64,000 nucleotides of DNA from Catellatospora citrea (GCF_003610235.1 NZ_RAPR01000001.1:4278001-4342000); one strand, 5' to 3'. Positions 33,018 through 45,967 are shown, numbered from the stretch's first letter. Notes: generated by a model from the sequence alone, not told the origin. Made by a program: numbers and translations.

Positions 33018-34364
33018 ATGCCCGACGACAATTTCCTGGAAGACCTGTTCGGATCCCCGCCACCACCGCCACCGCCCCCCGTGGTGCCGGAGGCGTTCCG
33101 GGCCCGACCCGTCCCGCCCGCCCGCCGATCCCCGTCCCGCCGGTACGGACTCCTGGTCACGCTGTTGGTCGGGATCACCGCCGTGCCTACGTGGATCGTG
33201 CTGAGGGCCGGTGTCGAAGGCGTCGACCCCGACTTCGGCGCCCGCCTGGCCGGTCCGGTCGAGCCCTTCGTGGTGCCCGGCGACCACTTCGCCCAGGCCC
33301 CCTTCCGGCTGCCGGAACGGCCGGTGCGGCCCGCCCCGCAGACCGACCCGGGGCTGGCCCAGCCCGCCGGACCCGCGAGGGAGCACGACGAGGAAGACCA
33401 CGAGGACCGACCCGACGACGTCGCCGTACCCGCGCTCGAACGCCGCCGGCCCACCACCACGCTGCCGATCCGCCCGATCTGGCGTGCCAACCGGCCGGTC
33501 CCGCCCGCGACCGGCCCGGCAGGCCCGTCCACGCCGGGCACCCCACCCGCCACCGGCGGCCCTACCGACCCGGGCGGGCCCGCCTTCCCCGGCGGGCCTT
33601 CCTTCCCGGGTGGGCCCTCTTTCCCGGGCGGACCTTCCTTCCCGGGCGGTCCCGCCTTTCCGGGCGGGCCTTCGTTTCCGGGCAGTCCGTGGCATCCCGG
33701 GCCTGGCGCGCCCGGCGGGCACGACCACCCTGGCGGCCCGCCGGGTCGTCCTGGCTGGCCGGGCGGTCCCGGTCGGCCGACAGGTCAGGGCTGGCCGGGC
33801 TGGCCCGGCGGCGGATCCGGTGGGCCAGCGCGGCCAACCGGACCCAGTGGTCACGGCACCGGCGGCGAGCCGGGTGAGCGGCCCGGTCCGATCCGTCGGC
33901 CGATTCCGGCACATCGCCCGAGCGCGGTGCACGTCGCACCGGTGCGCCCGGCCGGGCCGGTCGTGCGCCGCCCCGCCGCCGTCCGCCTCCGGCACGCGAC
34001 CGCGCGCGACCCGCTGAACTCACGCGCATCCACCGTTGGTCCGCTGAAGTCACGGCTGCCCGCCGGTAGTGCACTGAAGTCACGCGTGTCCGCGGAGTTG
34101 AACTCACACCTGTCGGTGCGGTCCGCGACGGCCAGGGGCCACCGCAGCGATGCCCGGTCTCAGCAGGAGCGCCAGGCGGACGCCCGGCGTCATCCGGTCA
34201 AGCCGAAGGCGGTCCGCGGCAAGATCACGCGCAGCAAGGCAGGTCACGGCAAGGCCCACAGCAAGGCTGCTCATGGCAAGGCCAAGGTTCATCGGGGCAA
34301 GGCGAAGGCCGAGCACCGCACCAAGGCCCAGCGCCACCACCATCGTGGTGGGTCCAGGCGTTGA
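33018..34364 (+). CDS. collagen-like, single-pass membrane protein with basic tail
   Basis: I know no named family. The 448-residue protein starts [13 protein letters not shown], followed by a poly-proline run, one transmembrane helix (about residues 43-62), and an acidic then Pro-rich linker. About six near-perfect [12 protein letters not shown] hexapeptides follow (roughly 188-230), then [13 protein letters not shown] Gly-x-y stretches. The C-terminal 120 residues are highly basic, with [15 protein letters not shown] repeats and Lys-Ala-His repeats ([15 protein letters not shown]) like histone H1 tails. The Gly-x-y part could form a collagen-like stalk, but the hexapeptide is not strict Gly-x-y throughout. 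AGGAG precedes ATG 33018. Confidence 0.7.
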   Translation: MPDDNFLEDLFGSPPPPPPPPVVPEAFRARPVPPARRSPSRRYGLLVTLLVGITAVPTWIVLRAGVEGVDPDFGARLAGPVEPFVVPGDHFAQAPFRLPERPVRPAPQTDPGLAQPAGPAREHDEEDHEDRPDDVAVPALERRRPTTTLPIRPIWRANRPVPPATGPAGPSTPGTPPATGGPTDPGGPAFPGGPSFPGGPSFPGGPSFPGGPAFPGGPSFPGSPWHPGPGAPGGHDHPGGPPGRPGWPGGPGRPTGQGWPGWPGGGSGGPARPTGPSGHGTGGEPGERPGPIRRPIPAHRPSAVHVAPVRPAGPVVRRPAAVRLRHATARDPLNSRASTVGPLKSRLPAGSALKSRVSAELNSHLSVRSATARGHRSDARSQQERQADARRHPVKPKAVRGKITRSKAGHGKAHSKAAHGKAKVHRGKAKAEHRTKAQRHHHRGGSRR

Positions 34365-34424
34365 TCCGTTTCTGTGGACGCTGGTGGTGCCTATGGCGAC
34401 GTTCAGCGTCCACAGAAACAGATC
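34363..34424. repeat. 62-bp palindrome at the 3' end of the collagen-like gene
   Basis: Arms 34363-34383 and 34404-34424 are 21 bases each, complementary except for one position, around a 20-base loop. The core is GTTTCTGTGGACGCTG. The element begins inside the stop codon. It precedes a second, separate palindrome (34484-34531). Confidence 0.8.
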
Positions 34425-34483
34425 TTGTCAGCCGCCGACCCCGAATTACGGGAAAGAGCGGCTTCGCGCTGCGGTGCAAAAAA

Positions 34484-34531
34484 GATCTAGATGATCTGTT
34501 GTCGCCGGAGTGACAACAGATCATCTAGATC
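34484..34531. terminator. 20-bp perfect inverted repeat between convergent genes
   Basis: GATCTAGATGATCTGTTGTC (34484-34503) is perfectly complementary to 34512-34531 across an 8-base loop. It lies just before the GTPase stop codon (34538). It is AT-rich compared with the genome, and an A run precedes the stem, which reads as a T run for leftward transcripts. It probably ends the minus-strand GTPase transcript. Confidence 0.8.
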
Positions 34532-34537
34532 GGGAAC

Positions 34538-35836
34538 TCAGCTCAGCGTCGTACGGGAGCGTTCGTAGGCGGCGAGGGCGCGGCGGACCGGCTCGACGAC
34601 GTACCGGAGGGCGACCTTGTCGATCTCGGCGCGCAGCACGATCTCGGTCTTCTGGTCGGCGCGCTTCTTGCCGCCGGGCAGCCACACCCGGCGCGGGCGC
34701 TGGGCGTCGGCGAACGCGACGGCCTGGCCCAGCGCGGCGGGCAGCTCGTGCAGGCGGGACCGGGCGGCCTGGGTGACCGCCTTCGCCCAGGGACCGGGCA
34801 GGCCGACCGCGGCGCTGCCGGCGTACGCCTGGATGGTCTGCTCGATCCGCGCGGAATCGGTGCCCGCCGAGGACAGCCCGCGGACCAGCGGGTTGATCGA
34901 GGGCGGGCTGGCCGGGCCGCCGACCAGCTTGGACAGGTCGGCGATGCTCGCGGTGAGGTCGCGGTCGACGGACTCCTCGGCCAGCGTGCCGCGCAGGATG
35001 ATCGGTTCGAGCAGCGCGCGCAGCGCGGAGACGCCGGAGTGGCCGCGCGGGGAGCGCTCGGCGATGAACGGGCCGGGCTTCGGCTTGATCGGGCCGCGTT
35101 TGGCCGGCGGCAGGGCCGGCACCTCGCCGGTGGCCGACGTCGGCACCAGCGGGACCTTGGACAGGCCGCCCTCGTCGAGCAGCTGGCGCAGGTCGGCCCC
35201 GACCTTGGGCAGCTGTGCGGGCTGCAGCCGGTCGGTCTGGTTGAGCGCCACGATCAGGCCGTCGCGCGAGCTGGCGAGCTGGCGCAGGTAGCCCTCGTGC
35301 ACGAGCTGGTCGCCGTACTTCTGCGGGTCGCAGATCCAGATGACCACGTCGACGAGGTGCAGCAGCCGGTCGACCTCGGCGCGGTGGCGCGGCTCGACGG
35401 AGTCGACGTCGGGCAGGTCGAGCAGGATCATGCCGCGCAGGCCGACCTCGTCGTTGGCGTCCAGCGCCGACTCCCGGGTGAACCGGCGGCGCGAAGAGAC
35501 GCCGAGCCAGTCGAGCAGCTCGTCGGCGAAGGTGAGGCTGCCCCAGACGCAGGCGTACGGCTCGGAGGTGGTCGGGCGCAGGATGCCCGCGGGCGACCGG
35601 TCGATCGTGGTGAACGCGTTGAACATGCTGGACTTGCCGCTGCCGGTGGTGCCGGCCAGCGCGATGGTGGTGAATCCGCGGGCCAGCCGCAGCCGGTCGG
35701 CGGAGCGTTCCACCACCGTGCGCGCGTTCTCCAGCGCCGGCTCGCCGGCGAGGTGCTCGCCCGCCAGGTCGACGAACTGCTGGACCATGTCGAGCTTGGT
35801 GGTGACGGACTCACTGCCGGGGGTGGAGTGGGTCAC
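34538..35836 (-). CDS. dynamin-like / YfjP-family GTPase A
   Basis: The 432-residue protein has G1 ALAGTTGSGKSSMFNA, a G2-region Thr in ILRPTTSEPYACVW, G3 LLDLPDVDSV, and G4 ALNQTDR (NQTD for NKxD). A helical C-terminal half (about residues 270-432) shows no clear membrane helix. It resembles the YfjP/dynamin-superfamily GTPases found in pairs in actinobacteria. Their function is poorly known; membrane remodelling or stress roles have been suggested for relatives. It follows GTPase B on the same strand after 78 bases. Confidence 0.82.
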   Translation of the reverse strand: MTHSTPGSESVTTKLDMVQQFVDLAGEHLAGEPALENARTVVERSADRLRLARGFTTIALAGTTGSGKSSMFNAFTTIDRSPAGILRPTTSEPYACVWGSLTFADELLDWLGVSSRRRFTRESALDANDEVGLRGMILLDLPDVDSVEPRHRAEVDRLLHLVDVVIWICDPQKYGDQLVHEGYLRQLASSRDGLIVALNQTDRLQPAQLPKVGADLRQLLDEGGLSKVPLVPTSATGEVPALPPAKRGPIKPKPGPFIAERSPRGHSGVSALRALLEPIILRGTLAEESVDRDLTASIADLSKLVGGPASPPSINPLVRGLSSAGTDSARIEQTIQAYAGSAAVGLPGPWAKAVTQAARSRLHELPAALGQAVAFADAQRPRRVWLPGGKKRADQKTEIVLRAEIDKVALRYVVEPVRRALAAYERSRTTLS

Positions 35837-35914
35837 TGGTCCCTCCTCACGCTCTCCTCAGCCGACGCCGTGCCGACCTGAACCCTCGTCGCCCGCGGGA
35901 GCGGCCGTCCGGTG

Positions 35915-36538
35915 TCATCTTGACTCGGCAAGTTTCGCACTCGCGGTCTTGTCGAGGAACTCCCAGATCGGGGTGACCACTCGGTCCGAGAGCATGCCCT
36001 GCCGGTCGAGCGCCGATTCGGCGACCACGAACAGTGGCACCGGTTCGCCGAGCAGCTGGGTCAGGTGCGGCAGGATCTCGTCCGCCGCCTCGGTGGGCAG
36101 CCGGTTGAGGATCACCGCCAGGTCGACCCGGCGCTGCTGCGCGGCCCTCAGGTGCCGCCACGCCTCGGCGTCAGCGTAGCGGCTCGCGGTGGTCACGAAG
36201 ATCCAGAGGTCGGCCTGTTCGAACACGGCGTCCGTGACCGACCGGTTCTTCTGGTCGATGGCGTTGAGGTCCGGCGCGTCGACGATCGCGACGTGCGAGG
36301 GCAGGGCGGGGGCGGCGATCGGGTGCAGCCCGGCGACGTGGGTCGCCGCGACGCTGCGCGGGTGGCAGGTCAGCACGGGCTTGCGGGTGGTCGGGCGCAG
36401 GATGCCGGTGGCGCTGACGGGTGACCGGACCAGGCTGTTCACCAGCGTGGACTTGCCCGCGCCGGTCGGCCCGCCGACCACCGCGAGCAGAGGGCCGGTC
36501 CGCGCCGCGCCCTCCTCGGTTACTCGTTGGTCATACAC
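35915..36538 (-). CDS. small dynamin-like GTPase B
   Basis: The 207-residue product is essentially a G domain: G1 VVGGPTGAGKSTLVNSLV, G2 ATGILRPTTRKPVL, G3 IVDAPDLNAI, and a G4 that reads ILNRLP, departing from NKxD. GILRPTT is shared with GTPase A, so they are paralogues acting as a pair. GTG 36538 is the only sensible start; its ribosome-binding site is weak. It is divergent from dnaK, and its start is 49 bases from the first HAIR box, so HspR could influence it too (inference). Confidence 0.78.
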   Translation of the reverse strand: MYDQRVTEEGAARTGPLLAVVGGPTGAGKSTLVNSLVRSPVSATGILRPTTRKPVLTCHPRSVAATHVAGLHPIAAPALPSHVAIVDAPDLNAIDQKNRSVTDAVFEQADLWIFVTTASRYADAEAWRHLRAAQQRRVDLAVILNRLPTEAADEILPHLTQLLGEPVPLFVVAESALDRQGMLSDRVVTPIWEFLDKTASAKLAESR

Positions 36539-36586
36539 AGGGGAAGCGTAAGCGGAAATGGGACAACTCACTAGGACACCGTCAAA

Positions 36587-36661
36587 CTTGAGTGTGACCG
36601 ACTCAACCTTCCGCTTGACACTTCCCGGTCTCATGTCACTATTGAGCCGTCCGGACTCAAC
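36587..36661 (+). promoter_or_regulatory. two HspR (HAIR) boxes at the dnaK promoter
   Basis: Box 1 (36587-36607) reads CTTGAGT-N7-ACTCAAC and box 2 (36641-36661) reads ATTGAGC-N7-ACTCAAC, close to the known HAIR consensus CTTGAGT-N7-ACTCAAG. A TTGACA at 36615-36620, between them, is the likely -35 element. HspR, encoded at the end of this operon, binds such boxes with DnaK as co-repressor in actinobacteria. Confidence 0.88.
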
Positions 36662-36700
36662 TTGAATCTGCGGCAACCTTGATCTTGGAGGAACACGAAA

Positions 36701-38541
<1,841 letters not shown>

Positions 38542-38545
<4 letters not shown>

Positions 38546-39369
38546 CCGGAGCAGCACAGGGTGCCTCGCCGGCGGAGGAGCAGTCCCCCGCCGGCGAGCG
38601 CATCGTGATCAAGAACAAGCGCAAGATCAGCCCGAGCGGAGCGACCATGTCCGAGCAGCCGGCGACGCCGGCCGCCCCGGCGGCCGACACCGAGCAGCCC
38701 GCTGTGGTGCAGGAGACCCCTGCGCCGGAGAACACCGAGCAGAATCCGACCGCGGACGTCACCGACCAGGCCGCCGGGGAGCAGGACACCGTCGAGGTGC
38801 CGGTCGCCCCGCAGCCCCAACCGGCTGCCGAGGCCGGGCCGGACGCCGCCGACGCGGTGGAGGGCGAGGTCGTGGAGGCCGAGCCGGTCACCGCGACGGC
38901 CGCGCCCACGGCCGAGGCGGCGCCCGCGGCGCTGGGCGCGGAACTCGCGCAACTGCGGTCCGCGCTCGAGGAGCGCACCGCGGACCTGCAGCGGGTGACC
39001 GCCGAGTACGCCAACTACCGCAAGCGGGTGGAGCGCGACCGCACGGTCTCCGCCGAACTCGCCACCGGCCAGGTGCTGTCGGCGCTGCTGCCGGTGCTGG
39101 ACGACCTCGACCGGGCGCGCGAGCACGGCGACCTGAGCGGGCCGTTCGGCGCGGTGGCCGAGCAGATCGGCGCGGTGGTGGCGAAGTTCGGCCTGACCGC
39201 GTTCGGCGAGAAGGGTGACACCTTCGACCCGAATCGGCACGAGGCGGTGGCGCACCTGCCGTCCGCCGACGTGACCGAGCCGACGTGCATCGACGTGATG
39301 CGCCGCGGTTACCTGCTGGGCGAGCGCCTGCTGCGCCCCGCCATGGTGGCTGTCGCCGCACCGGAATGA
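38542..39369 (+). CDS. grpE: nucleotide exchange factor GrpE
   Basis: GrpE releases ADP from DnaK. The 275-residue protein has a long acidic, Ala/Pro/Glu-rich N-terminal region (about 140 residues), a coiled coil ([20 protein letters not shown]), and the conserved core [36 protein letters not shown] and [14 protein letters not shown]. The start is GTG 38542, overlapping the dnaK stop in GTGA; a later ATG (MSEQPAT) near 38647 is an alternative start that would remove about 35 residues. A strong hairpin separates it from dnaJ. Confidence 0.94.
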
Positions 39370-39382
39370 CACCATGACCGGG

Positions 39383-39421
39383 GCTCCCTCCCCCGCCCGA
39401 TTCCGGGCGCGGGGAGGGAGC
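39383..39421 (+). terminator. hairpin between grpE and dnaJ
   Basis: GCTCCCTCCCC (39383-39393) pairs with GGGGAGGGAGC (39411-39421), with a further inner CGCCCG/CGGGCG stem. There is no T run. It probably attenuates or processes the operon transcript, rather than fully ending it, since dnaJ follows 28 bases later. Confidence 0.6.
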
Positions 39422-39449
39422 TTCGATCACGACAGGGGGAGGGGGACGG

Positions 39450-40610
39450 ATGAGCTCGAAAGACTGGCTGGAGAAGGATTTCTACGCCGTGCTCGGAGTG
39501 GCCAAGGACGCCACGTCCAGCGAGATCAAGAAGGCGTACCGCAGGCTCGCTCGTGAGCTGCATCCGGACCACAACCCCGGCAACACCGCCGCGGAGGAAC
39601 GGTTCAAGGCGGTGTCCGAGGCGTACGACGTGCTGTCGGACGAGAACCGGCGGCGCGAGTACGACGAGATGCGCTCGCTGTTCGAGGCCGGCGCGTTCCG
39701 GCGCAGCGCCCGCGGCGCGGGCGGCCAGCACTTCGACGTCAACGACCTGTTCGGTCAGGGCGGCGGGCGGCAGGGTCCGGACCAGCGGTTCGGCGGCGCG
39801 AGCTTCTCCGACCTGTTCGGCTCGATCTTCTCCGGCGGGGCCGGCACCGGGGCTCCGGCCCGCCCGGCCCGCGGCCGTGACGTCGAGGCCGAGATCTTCC
39901 TGGACTTCGCCGACGCGGTGCAGGGCACCACCCAGCCGCTGACGCTGCGCACGCTGGGCGTGTGCGACACCTGCCACGGCGACGGGGCCAAGCCGGGCAC
40001 CCGCCCGCGGGCCTGCCCGCACTGCCAGGGCACCGGCGTGGTCAACCGCAACCAGGGCGCGTTCGGCTTCTCCGAGGCCTGCCGCGACTGCCAGGGCGTG
40101 GGCACGGTCGTCGACCAGAAATGCCCGGAGTGCCACGGCACCGGCGGGGTGACCAAGACCCGCACGCTGACCGTGCGCATCCCGGCCGGCGTCTCCGACG
40201 GGCAGCGCATCCGGCTGGCCGGTCGCGGCGAGCCGGGCGAGCGCGGTGGCGCCCCCGGCGACCTCTACATCCGCGCGATCGTGCGCCCGGACGCGATGTT
40301 CGGCCGCAACGGCGACGACCTCACCGTCACCGTTCCCGTCACCTTCGCCGAGTCGGTGCTCGGCGCGGAGGTCCGGGTGCCCACTTTGGACGGCATGATG
40401 AAGGTCAAGGTGCCCGCCGGCACCCCCAGCGGGCGACTCCTGCGGGTGCGCGGCAAGGGTGTGCCCAAACGTGATGGCCACAGCGGGGATCTGCTGGTTA
40501 CCGTGGAGATAGTGGTGCCGCAGCAGCTCTCCGAGGAAGCCCGGGAGGCGTTGGCGCGCTTCACCGAGCTGGCCCCGCCGGTGCGGCGGGACCACCTGGA
40601 ACGGAGGTGA
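39450..40610 (+). CDS. dnaJ: co-chaperone DnaJ (Hsp40)
   Basis: DnaJ delivers substrates to DnaK and triggers ATP hydrolysis. The 386-residue product has a J domain with H38-P39-D40, a Gly/Phe-rich linker, four zinc motifs (CDTCHGDG, CPHCQGTG, CRDCQGVG, CPECHGTG, about residues 170-240), and the C-terminal substrate domains (RIRLAGRGEPGERGG, DLLVTVEIVVPQQL). ATG 39450 follows a purine-rich AGGGGGAGGGGG site. It is the third gene of the HspR-controlled operon. Confidence 0.97.
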   Translation: MSSKDWLEKDFYAVLGVAKDATSSEIKKAYRRLARELHPDHNPGNTAAEERFKAVSEAYDVLSDENRRREYDEMRSLFEAGAFRRSARGAGGQHFDVNDLFGQGGGRQGPDQRFGGASFSDLFGSIFSGGAGTGAPARPARGRDVEAEIFLDFADAVQGTTQPLTLRTLGVCDTCHGDGAKPGTRPRACPHCQGTGVVNRNQGAFGFSEACRDCQGVGTVVDQKCPECHGTGGVTKTRTLTVRIPAGVSDGQRIRLAGRGEPGERGGAPGDLYIRAIVRPDAMFGRNGDDLTVTVPVTFAESVLGAEVRVPTLDGMMKVKVPAGTPSGRLLRVRGKGVPKRDGHSGDLLVTVEIVVPQQLSEEAREALARFTELAPPVRRDHLERR

Positions 40611-40616
40611 TCCACA

Positions 40617-41024
40617 GTGGATGAACAGGCGAAGGTGCTGCTCATCTCGGTGGCCGCGCAGCTTGCCGGCATGCACCCGCAGACGTTGCGGCAGTACGAC
40701 CGGATGGGTCTGGTCGAGCCGGGCCGCTCCGCGGGCGGCGGGCGCCGCTACAGCCTGCGCGACGTGGAGCTGCTGCGCGAGATCCAGCGGCTGAGCCAGG
40801 AGGAGGGCGTGAGCCTGGCCGGCGTCAAGCGGATCATCGACCTGGAGCGCCTGGTGCTGGAGTTGCGCGAGCGGCTGGAGCAGGCTCAGCAGCAGCTGGC
40901 GTACGCCGAGCGGCGGCTGGCGCAGCTGGAGACCATCTCCGCGTTCCCGCGCACCGATCTGCTGCCGAGCACGCGCACGTCGACGGCGCTGGTGGTGTGG
41001 CGGCCGCGTTCAGCGGAAGCCTGA
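40617..41024 (+). CDS. hspR: heat-shock repressor HspR (MerR family)
   Basis: HspR represses the dnaK operon and clpB by binding HAIR boxes. The 135-residue protein has a MerR-type helix-turn-helix and wing ([40 protein letters not shown]) and a short coiled coil ([20 protein letters not shown]). The end [11 protein letters not shown] agrees with the family's conserved hydrophobic tail. GTG 40617 has a perfect GGAGGTGAT-type site and lies six bases after dnaJ. The cognate boxes occur at 36587-36661 and 43335-43355. Confidence 0.95.
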   Translation: MDEQAKVLLISVAAQLAGMHPQTLRQYDRMGLVEPGRSAGGGRRYSLRDVELLREIQRLSQEEGVSLAGVKRIIDLERLVLELRERLEQAQQQLAYAERRLAQLETISAFPRTDLLPSTRTSTALVVWRPRSAEA

Positions 41025-41044
41025 GCCCGCAAGGTCTCCGGCCG

Positions 41045-41082
41045 GTATCCTCGATACGGGAACAGTCCGAATTGTCGGACTG
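41045..41082 (+). promoter_or_regulatory. two small palindromes before the MT0933-like gene
   Basis: GTATC-CTC-GATAC (41045-41057) and CAGTCCGA-ATTG-TCGGACTG (41063-41082) lie in the 75-base gap between hspR and the next gene, directly before its GGAGGGGG ribosome-binding site. They could be an operator, a leader hairpin, or the terminator of the dnaK operon. Confidence 0.5.
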
Positions 41083-41099
41083 GCCCGGAGGGGGATGAA

Positions 41100-41315
41100 A
41101 TGGGCATGTTGGACAAGGCCAAGGACGCCCTCGGCATCGACGACAAGGCGGACCAGGCCTCGGACAAGGCCAAGCAGATGCAGGACAAGGCCAAGAAGGC
41201 CGTCGACCAGGCCGGCGACGCGGTCGACAGCAAGACCGGCGGCAAGTATGCCGGTCACGTCGACAAGGCCCAGGACATGGCTAAAGACGCGATCGACAAG
41301 ATGGACAAGAAATAG
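41100..41315 (+). CDS. MT0933-like antitoxin family small protein
   Basis: The 71-residue protein (MGMLDKAKDALGIDDKADQA...) is a Lys/Asp/Ala-rich amphipathic helix series with repeated DKAK units, matching the MT0933/Rv0909-type antitoxin family. In mycobacteria the relative is linked to a toxin; no toxin gene adjoins this one, so it may be an orphan or serve another purpose, such as a stress-related helical protein. ATG 41100 sits five bases after GGAGGGGG. A strong terminator follows. Confidence 0.78.
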   Translation: MGMLDKAKDALGIDDKADQASDKAKQMQDKAKKAVDQAGDAVDSKTGGKYAGHVDKAQDMAKDAIDKMDKK

Positions 41316-41326
41316 TCGTATCGCGC

Positions 41327-41363
41327 CACGGCTCCCCGCGGTCAGGTGCCGCGGGGAGCCGTG
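41327..41363 (+). terminator. terminator after the MT0933-like gene
   Basis: CACGGCTCCCCGCGG (41327-41341) pairs perfectly with 41349-41363 around a 7-base loop, just past the stop codon. Confidence 0.88.
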
Positions 41364-41394
41364 TGCGTTCAAGTCGAGGGCGGTTGCCGGCCGC

Positions 41395-41432
41395 TCGACG
41401 TCATGCGGAGCGAAGGCGGAGCATGACGTCGA
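41395..41432 (-). terminator. terminator of the minus-strand gene at 41454
   Basis: TCGACGTCATGC (41395-41406) pairs perfectly with GCATGACGTCGA (41421-41432) around a 14-base loop, 21 bases beyond the stop of the convergent gene. Confidence 0.75.
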
Positions 41433-41453
41433 TCAAGGCCGCAGAGCCATCGG

Positions 41454-41885
41454 CTATTGAAGTCTGCGCGAGTGGCGGACGAGGCCGCCTTCGCACCAGT
41501 CGTGGTAGTCGAAGAGCTGCGGCCGGGCCAGTAGCACGCGGGTGTTGTGGGCCCAGATCGCCATCTGCTCGTCGCCCTCCTCCTCGGCCTCCTCGACCAT
41601 CTTGCGCAGCTTGCGCCGAGGGTGGGCCTTGAAGCCGGTGCGGATCGCGTCGGCGGCGTAGATGTAGAGGCAGTGCATGGTGAAGCGGCGGGCCGGACAA
41701 CTGGTGTCCATCGCCAGGTCGAACAGGGTCCCGATGAGCCGGTCACCGGAGACGAGCAGGTCCCAGTCCGGCGGCATGGCGGTGAGCGGCACGGAGTTCG
41801 GCGCGTACGCCCAGGTGCGCAACTCGTTGGGGGTGGGGTCGACCGGGTTGGCGAATCCTCGGAACACCGCCGGGGGAGCGCTCAT
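41454..41885 (-). CDS. conserved hypothetical protein
   Basis: I do not recognise a family. The 143-residue soluble protein begins MSAPPAVFRGFANPVDPTPN and has an aromatic-rich helical part (ARRFTMHCLYIYAADAIRTG) and AHPRRKLRKMVEEAEEEGDEQ, ending with DYHDWCEGGLVRHSRRLQ. GGAGG precedes ATG 41885. Codon bias is normal for the genome. It is transcribed away from the divergent lipoprotein gene at 42140. Confidence 0.75.
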   Translation of the reverse strand: MSAPPAVFRGFANPVDPTPNELRTWAYAPNSVPLTAMPPDWDLLVSGDRLIGTLFDLAMDTSCPARRFTMHCLYIYAADAIRTGFKAHPRRKLRKMVEEAEEEGDEQMAIWAHNTRVLLARPQLFDYHDWCEGGLVRHSRRLQ

Positions 41886-42139
41886 CGTTATCTCCTCCGC
41901 TGTGATGACGCGGGATTTGTGGAAGACGCGGCCAAAGTCAGCGGCGCTGCTGCCGCGACACGCTAGCGTGCTCTCCCAGGTCAAGGGAAGGTCAAGGCAC
42001 GGACTTTCATCAACCTGTTACGCATTGCGACCAACCCCGCACGCCCGCTGGGCGTCAGGGGAGGGTGACGGCAGGCCATCGACGGCCACGGCCCCCCCGT
42101 CCGCGGGAACCGGGCCGCCGGCTCAGGACTCGACCGGGT

Positions 42140-43300
42140 ATGACTTCCACCAGCGTGAATCGGTTCACGGGCCGGCTACGGCCGCTGCTCGTCCTGACGC
42201 TCGGGGTCGCGCTGGCCGCGGCCTGCACCCCGCGCGGCGAGGCGCCCTCCTCCGCGCCGCCCGCGCCGGTCCCCGGCGTGACCGGGTCCCCACCCGCACG
42301 GGCCGCGGTGACCGAGCGCTCGGCCGACGTCGGCGTGCCGCCGGACTACCAGCCGTTCGTCGAGTTCGCCGACGCCCGCCACGGCTATGCCGTCTTCACC
42401 GACTGCGGCGGCAGCGGGCCCTGCCGGGGCCGCCTGTTCGCGACCGCGGACGCCGGAGCCACCTGGCAGGCCCGTCCGATGCCACTGGCCGAGGACAAGA
42501 GCATCCAGCTGTACGTGGTCGGCCCGCGGCAGATCATGATCTGGGGCGAGGCCGCAGACGGTTACCACCTGTCCCGCGACGGCGGCCTGACCTTCACCTT
42601 CAGCCGCACGGTCCCGGCCGACTACCACGCCGCCACCGGCGTCCGCTACGGCGTGGACTTCGCCGCGAACGAGCCGGTGCTGCGCGACTGGCGGACGGGC
42701 GAGCCGGTGCCGCTGCCCGACGGCTACCAGGGCGCGGGCGCGGGTGCGCTCGCCACGCCCGACGGCGCGATCTGGCTGACCAGGCTCTCACCGACGAAGG
42801 AGACCGCCCGCAGCGTCGACGGCGGGCGCACCTGGCAGCGGCTGGCCGTGCCGGAGCAGCCCGGTCGCAAGCTGTGGATGCTGTCCGTGCGGGTCTCCCC
42901 CCCCGGCGACGCGTGGCTCGTCGGTGAGCAGGACATGATGTCCGCCGGTGGCGGGACCTCGCTGCAGCGCGGCTCGGTGCTCAAGGCCACCGGACTGCCG
43001 CTGATCTGGCAACTGGTGGACGGCGCCTGGCGGGTCCGCCCGATCGACGGCCTGCGGGAGCGGCCGAACCAGATGTACACGGTGGCCCCGGCCGGCGACG
43101 GGCTGCTGGCCATCGCCGGGCCGGACGCCGTCGGTTACCTCGCCGACCGCTACGTCGAGATTCCCGGCACGCCGGGGCTGGACTGGGTCACCGAGTTGGC
43201 CGACGGCACGCTGTTCGCCCGGCAGGACGCGCCGGGCGAGTTCTATCTGGGCACCGGCCACGGCTGGCAGCGCACCTGGGCGAAGGTCACACTGCGGTAG
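42140..43300 (+). CDS. secreted BNR/beta-propeller-like lipoprotein
   Basis: The 386-residue protein has an N-terminal signal with lipobox AAAC (about residue 29) and then repeated Asp-box-like turns (ATADAGATWQ, LSRDGGLTFT, RSVDGGRTWQ), as in sialidase/photosynthesis-stability-type propellers. It is probably anchored outside the membrane. No catalytic residues can be assigned. ATG 42140 begins MTSTSVNRFTGRL. It is monocistronic, with clpB following under its own HAIR box. Confidence 0.78.
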   Translation: MTSTSVNRFTGRLRPLLVLTLGVALAAACTPRGEAPSSAPPAPVPGVTGSPPARAAVTERSADVGVPPDYQPFVEFADARHGYAVFTDCGGSGPCRGRLFATADAGATWQARPMPLAEDKSIQLYVVGPRQIMIWGEAADGYHLSRDGGLTFTFSRTVPADYHAATGVRYGVDFAANEPVLRDWRTGEPVPLPDGYQGAGAGALATPDGAIWLTRLSPTKETARSVDGGRTWQRLAVPEQPGRKLWMLSVRVSPPGDAWLVGEQDMMSAGGGTSLQRGSVLKATGLPLIWQLVDGAWRVRPIDGLRERPNQMYTVAPAGDGLLAIAGPDAVGYLADRYVEIPGTPGLDWVTELADGTLFARQDAPGEFYLGTGHGWQRTWAKVTLR

Positions 43301-43334
43301 CCGCCGGCGGGACCCTCCAGACTGGCCCGAATAA

Positions 43335-43355
43335 GTTGAGTGCAGTAGGCTCAAC
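43335..43355 (+). promoter_or_regulatory. HspR (HAIR) box at the clpB promoter
   Basis: GTTGAGT-N7-GCTCAAC matches the HAIR consensus at 12 of 14 defined positions. It lies 33 bases before the clpB start, so HspR should repress clpB together with the dnaK operon. Confidence 0.85.
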
Positions 43356-43387
43356 TTTGGTTCGGAGACCATCATCCGAGGGAGCGT

Positions 43388-45967
<2,580 letters not shown>

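Noticed and set aside
33570..33700. Tandem 18-base repeats that could be mistaken for a CRISPR array or VNTR
   Set aside because: They are in-frame coding repeats for GGPSFP hexapeptides without unique spacers.
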